64,000 nt of DNA from positions 6,880,001 through 6,944,000 of the forward strand of contig NC_088321.1 of NCBI RefSeq assembly GCF_910592395.1, in the 5' to 3' direction. This stretch comes from Lineus longissimus. Its lineage: Eukaryota; Nemertea; Pilidiophora; Heteronemertea; Lineidae. This document shows positions 59,466 through 64,000 of this stretch, in pieces. Both the position numbers and the translations under genes were made by a program. The notes below the pieces were generated by a model. That model did no database searches and was not told the DNA's origin. It saw only the letters and a program-made list of their open reading frames with translations. Each line of letters begins with the position of its first letter. Position 1 is the stretch's first letter.

Positions 59466-59968
59466 ATGATGATGATGGTAGCTCAACTACAGGACGCACA
59501 GTTGTTCATAAAGCCAAGGGTACGCGTACAGTATTTAAAATGAGAAATACTTTGGCGAGTCATGATTCCCACAAAATTTCAGTGCACTCTTCTTTTGCAG
59601 ATGGAACGATAAAGAGGGTACAAACAGAGGCTGGAACACGAGCAAGTGACCTTCAGCATGAGGCCAGAATGATGCAGATGATGATGCAAATGTTTACATC
59701 TATTGCTCAGCCTCCAGCACAGCAAGTACCATTCCTGCCAATCAGTCCTCAGGTTCACAGGCCAGCACCATCACCACAAACGAACCAAGCCACATATCAA
59801 CAGTTGTCTAACGCTCAGTCTCAGGGAACTGAAACAACCTCAAAAGAGCCAAAGTTTTTTTATTCCCTCCAATTTCACAATATGGACCTTATCGACCCAA
59901 CTAATGTTCCAGTTTCATTTCAGGGTACATTGAATTTATCAATTCAATTCCATCCATCCTTAGAATAG
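59466..59968 (+). pseudogene. Exon-like coding segment, unknown protein
   Basis: A 3' splice site (AAATTTTCAG) ends at 59465. The following frame is open to the TAG at 59966-59968. It reads DDDDGSSTTGRTVVHKAKGT first, then a basic part and a Met-rich helix (ARMMQMMMQMF), followed by a Pro/Gln-rich stretch (PPAQQVPFLPISPQVHRPAP). The composition looks like the C-terminus of an invertebrate nuclear protein or transposon accessory protein. I recognise no domain, and no upstream exon was found. Status as a live gene is unknown. Confidence 0.45.
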
Positions 59969-60634
59969 AACACTAGGGTTATTCCATGCCAACTAAGAAC
60001 TAATGCCCCTAATTTCTGTCGGGGGGGCATAACAACGATTTCGTTATTTTTCACAACATTGGTTGGCTATACAGTGTGTTTCAAAAAAAGGAAACCGAGA
60101 TTAATTTGTTATGGCTAAATACTTTGGAAATTGGCAACCACGATTTATTACCTAATGATGTCCTTTTTCTTATGACACCAAGAAAACCAATTTACTGTCT
60201 CAGATGACTGAGCACGAAACAGTTCAATCAACCGTGTCAGAACTGGTCTTGCACCAGATAAACGTTTTGGTAATGAACCGTGTCTGCCGATTGCAGGGCT
60301 TTCGTTGGGCCTTCAAATTAAGCAATCCTCTGCACGATTTTTTCATTGCGCACTCCTTAAAAGTTGTAAAGGTTGCTCATTTTCTCAGAACAGCAAAATG
60401 CAGCTTACGACTGAGCTGCGTGTGTTTGTGGTGACAGTGTGGTTGAACTGGAAGCCTCCAGCGAGTAGCATATGCATTTGGTGCAATCAACAATGAGATT
60501 GAGGGGCCACGAAGTCGTTGGATTACTACGAAAGCGTTGGTAAAGCTAGACAATATTATGCTATCTAAAAGTTTTACAAAACTCTTTGATTATAAACTTT
60601 CAGCATAGATGAGTTTTCATATGATTCTGAATGC
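59969..60634. other. No recognisable gene
   Basis: Open frames at 60204-60496 overlap in two frames without a motif. Confidence 0.4.
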
Positions 60635-60837
60635 TTGTTGCCTATGGATTGACAACGGTATCAAATCAATCCGAGGTGATTCATTATAACAGGAATTTAT
60701 CCACTAGATCAATGAGCAGGTAACACACATGAATGAACATTTTACCACACACATGAGCATTGGAAGTAGTTACAAGCACACGTACACACCAAGGGTTTGA
60801 AATTAATAGTAGAAGTAGCTCCATGAGCCATTTCGAA
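60635..60837 (+). repeat. Dispersed repeat, second copy of the 2.64-kb repeat
   Basis: It shares GGATTGACAACGGTATCAAA, ATTTATCCACTAGATC and ATTGGAAG(C/T)AGTTACAA with 2713-2870. It ends in the target site of the next element. Confidence 0.7.
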
Positions 60838-61770
60838 CGGCGGGCGGAAAATGCATGCTGCATACCGTCTGCAGACTGGGGGTTTTCTCATGAGTCAATA
60901 GAATCTAAGGTCTGGAATTAGGGGACCATATCAGCAGTTGCTGCCAACTTCTGTATTGAAATTAAGATCTGGAATTAGGGGACCATCTCAACAGTTGCCA
61001 TGTGATTTTCACACTAAAAAATAAGAGGCCATTTCAGGTATATGCCAAACGGTAGAACAAAGATTATCTAGGCCGTTGTGCAAACAGGCTTTGCGATACA
61101 CCACGAGTTGGGGTGTAGGCCTAAAGTCCTTTAACTGTGAACCAAGTGCATCCACTGGCACGCTACATGTATGTGTGACTCGCACGGATTTAGCACGTAG
61201 GGCCTACATGATGCTAATCAGCTAGGATGTATCTTGTGACCAGGACTGTAGTAATAAACATTTGCCTGAAAACATTTTTTATTTGGCCAAACAACACCTG
61301 TTTAGAATGTCAAAGAGGCCGGTATTTTCACTTAACATCAAGAGACAGAGGAGAACTGTCAAGGTGGGTGTTTGATATACAATGGTTTTCTGTTCCCTGG
61401 GTTTCTTCATTCTGTTATCTTTAATTATATTTACCCATGTCATTCAGCACTTTTTATCATGAAATGCTGCCTTTGAAACAAACCCAACCTTGCCGGCCAA
61501 TCAACCAGGCGCACGAGGCACAACAGGCCGATACAATATACATGTTCTGTATTAAGTACGTCATCTGTAATGCACACCCAAAAAAATCTTCCTGCAAGAT
61601 GATTCACAGGTAATTCAAATATAAGAAAACAAACTTTGAAAAAAAGTTGGCGCAAAGCAACTACTGATATGGTCCCCTAATTCCAAACCTTAGATTCTAT
61701 TGACTCATGAGAAAACCCCCAGTCTGCAGACGGTATGCAGCATGCATTTTCTGCCCGCCGCCATTTCGAA
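60828..61770. mobile_element. MULE-type long-TIR element (923 bp), 10-bp target duplication
   Basis: The body is 60838-61760. The TIRs start CGGCGGGCGGAAAATGCATG and pair over about 100 bp with few differences, through CATACCGTCTGCAGACTGGG and GGAATTAGGGGACCATATCA. CCATTTCGAA at 60828-60837 is exactly repeated at 61761-61770. A second, partial copy of the inner TIR (TCTGGAATTAGGGGACCAT) lies at 60967-60986. No transposase frame was seen. Confidence 0.9.
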
Positions 61771-62142
61771 GTGTCATGCATGTTTTATGACATCCTGACA
61801 ATATCAGGCCATTTCACTGATACATATACTTACTGATAAGAGGAAGTCGTGTTGCAGGCCATGTTTGTAAGAGGATGGTTTTATTATTCATAAATGGAGC
61901 TAATTGTTTTAGCAGGAATTGTCAATCCTTTGATTTCGGCACATGACTTCCAGTTGCCCCACTGGCAAACTTGGATACTCCAAATGGATATTATGAAGTG
62001 GATCCTGGATGATTGCCAGCGAGTAACATTGGTATCGACTAAAAGGCTATTCCGTACAACGTGTACATGCATGTATAAGGTCATTGTTCCAATCAGTTAT
62101 AAACAGATGATAACAAGCCACATCTCATGAGGGTTTCTTTTC
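61771..62142. other. No recognisable feature
   Basis: Unique-looking sequence between the TIR element and the GCGAGTTGCGAGTT minisatellite. Confidence 0.4.
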
Positions 62143-62277
62143 TGTGAGTTGCGAGTTGCGAGTTGGATTTGCAAGTTGTGAGTTACATTTGCGAGTTGCG
62201 AGTTACATTTGCGAGTTGCGAGTTGGATTTGCGAGTTGCGAGTTACATTTGCGAGTTGCAAGTTGGATTTGCGGGTT
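62143..62277 (+). repeat. Minisatellite, about 20-21 bp unit
   Basis: About six copies of TTGCGAGTTGCGAGTTACAT or the GGAT variant. Both-strand open frames here derive from the repeat. Confidence 0.88.
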
Positions 62278-62580
62278 AAAAATGCCAGATGCCTTCTTTC
62301 AATTCCAGTGTCATTAAATGGGTCTAAAAATGTCAAACTAGCCCAAATCGCAAAAGAAAACCCCCGGGTAAATCTTTTCTGCGAGTTGCCAGCTGAAATT
62401 GGCAAAGCATGGCCAAATGCCCTTGTATTTAGTCATGTATGGCCACACTGGTAGGATGCCTCATATCAGAGATGCCCCCTCTCATTTCCAGTGTCATTTA
62501 TCGGGTCTAGAAATGGCTAACTAGCCCAACTCGCAGAAAAAACAAGAGGCCCAAGGGCCTGGCGCTCAGCTGAGTTAATA
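62278..62580 (+). repeat. Diverged duplication with GGGTCTAAAAATG landmark and palindromic end
   Basis: CCAGTGTCATT followed by GGGTCTAAAAATG and CTAGCCCAA occurs at about 62305-62345 and again at 62480-62530. The block ends with ACAAGAGGCCCAAGGGCCTG (62541-62560), the inverse of the 58.68-kb palindrome. Confidence 0.55.
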
Positions 62581-64000
62581 TCATTAATATCTTCCCGGTG
62601 TTTAGTTCATTATGCATGAAAATGGCATGCTCCATGGTATTTGATATCCTTTTGCGTTCACTACGGTACCAATGTTTTTGGTTGACATAATTATGCCACT
62701 GTTCATTCCTCAATCCTGACCACAATTCGGGTGAAATCATCGTATGAAAATATTTACCGAAACATGAAGTTTATGCCATGAATGAGGATACTCATTCTCA
62801 TAGCCTCGTTTACAAGTACGAAGTATTTTCCCGCGAATATTCAAAACTGCTTGGCTCCTTGCCAGTTAAATAACACGTGACTATACACAAAATAGAAAAC
62901 TTTGATGGAAATTGTAAATCATTTTTTTATCTATCAGGGGAAACAAGCTGATGATGATCAAATAAATCATTCATGAGAAATCGTTTTGTTGCTGAAGCTT
63001 GCATGACGAAGTTAATGCTAAACCTTTTCTTGTGCTCTACTGCGCCACCGTAGTTTTCTATTTAGACCAGCGATGACGTCATTTCTGGTGATTCCCTACG
63101 TTGTCCAATGAGCGCTTTTTAAAATGTGCCATTTGGTATTGTACAGTATGCAATGTATTTTTTCAGCGCTGCCAGTTGCCGAAGAGAATGCCGTAGCTCC
63201 CTCAATTTCCAATCAATTTTTATGGGAGTGACATTATTGTATTGCTTAGAATGTCTACTTTTTACTCTTGAAAGAATCGTAGAACTAAAACATAATAGGC
63301 GAACAGAATCATGCCGATTCACTGCACATACTGTGGGAATTCTCCACTTCAAAATACATCGGCGATGTCATCGCGAACCGAGCATGCACTTCCGATATCG
63401 TTTTCACAGAAATGTCGCCAAATATTCAAGAACTAATTTCTGAATTTAGTCCCTAAAGACCTTATGACTACCACTGAAACGAACTAGTGATAATATCGCC
63501 TACCAGACTACTTTTTAAGCAGAAAATTGGGTACTTGAGTGTCATTGAGCTCCAAGATTATTGCACATAGCGTAAACAACATGCCGCCATTTTGTCTCCG
63601 CTTCGGTATTTCGTACGCCGCTTATAACGCACCTTCTCAATTAAAACCAACATAATAAGGCCTTACATCGTTGATTGAATAGGAACACCACACAAAACAC
63701 AATAAAGTGGGGGTACAATCGAGTACGAAGCTGAAGTGAACAGTGATTTATTCCTGGAGCTGCTGCTTTTGTTGTGTAGCTGCCATGTTTTGAGAACTGG
63801 CAAATAGGAGACTTCATTGATGGCTGACGTCATCGGGCGGGAATTTGAATCGGCAGAAATAATTAAAAGGCAGGTAGCGCCCTCTCCTGTTAAAATTTTG
63901 AACTTTTTCTCAATAAAATAGATTTTCAAGAATTTTATCTTAATATTAGAGCATATTTCGACTAATTCTGCTGCTCCTAGGCCGATATAGGCCAGTTTCC
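62581..64000. other. No recognisable gene to the right edge
   Basis: AT-rich sequence. The open frames at 63126-63443 and 63663-63929 (minus) have no motif or splice context. Confidence 0.4.

Overview
This is eukaryotic DNA, almost certainly from a marine invertebrate. Apparent coding blocks are split by GT-AG introns. The coding remnants are DIRS/Ngaro tyrosine-recombinase retrotransposons, a Jockey-type LINE, Tigger/pogo transposases and a metazoan-style Mutator-like (MULE) transposase. The intergenic DNA holds inverted-repeat elements, AT-rich tracts and tandem arrays of the kind seen in lophotrochozoans, hemichordates and cephalochordates. I cannot name the species. I find no convincing intact host gene, no rRNA, no functional tRNA and no CRISPR array. 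A few exon-like fragments (48.6-49.0, 54.6-54.8 and 59.5-60.0 kb) could be host sequence.

Layout. 0.2-4.2 kb: an inverted-repeat element and dispersed repeats. 4.3-6.8 kb: a LINE 3' end followed by an internally deleted DIRS element. 8.6-10.5 kb: a minisatellite and the second copy of a 1 kb repeat. 10.9-13.5 kb: a fold-back element and two opposed copies of one TIR family, each with its own 9-bp target duplication. 13.9-21.4 kb: a decayed multi-exon MULE transposase gene, preceded by a 146-bp tandem array and palindromes and bracketed by an 80-bp inverted repeat. 22.3-30.8 kb: a repeat complex made of a recent 480-bp duplication, two diverged relatives, three minisatellite-like arrays and a MITE with another element nested in it. 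32.2-34.8 kb: a long inverted-repeat element containing a 303-bp tandem array and a (CGA)n tract. 39.4-40.8 kb: a DIRS 3' end. 41.2-42.5 kb: a Tigger-like transposase on the minus strand. 43.6 kb: a 391-bp MITE. 50.3-54.1 kb: a DIRS/Ngaro-like element whose RT frame is split by a 1,051-bp TIR element. 54.8-58.2 kb: a tandem duplication whose second unit is split by a complete Tigger element. 60.8-61.8 kb: another long-TIR element.

How it fits together. The window is a layered mobile-element landscape. Several nestings can be ordered because the empty site is readable: the DIRS frame rejoins across a 9-bp duplication, a tandem paralogue gives the pre-Tigger site, and an intron copy of a MITE gives the uninterrupted form. 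The main theme is at least five non-autonomous TIR elements with 9-10 bp target duplications, the MULE signature, in the same window as a MULE transposase gene that now carries at least five in-frame stops.
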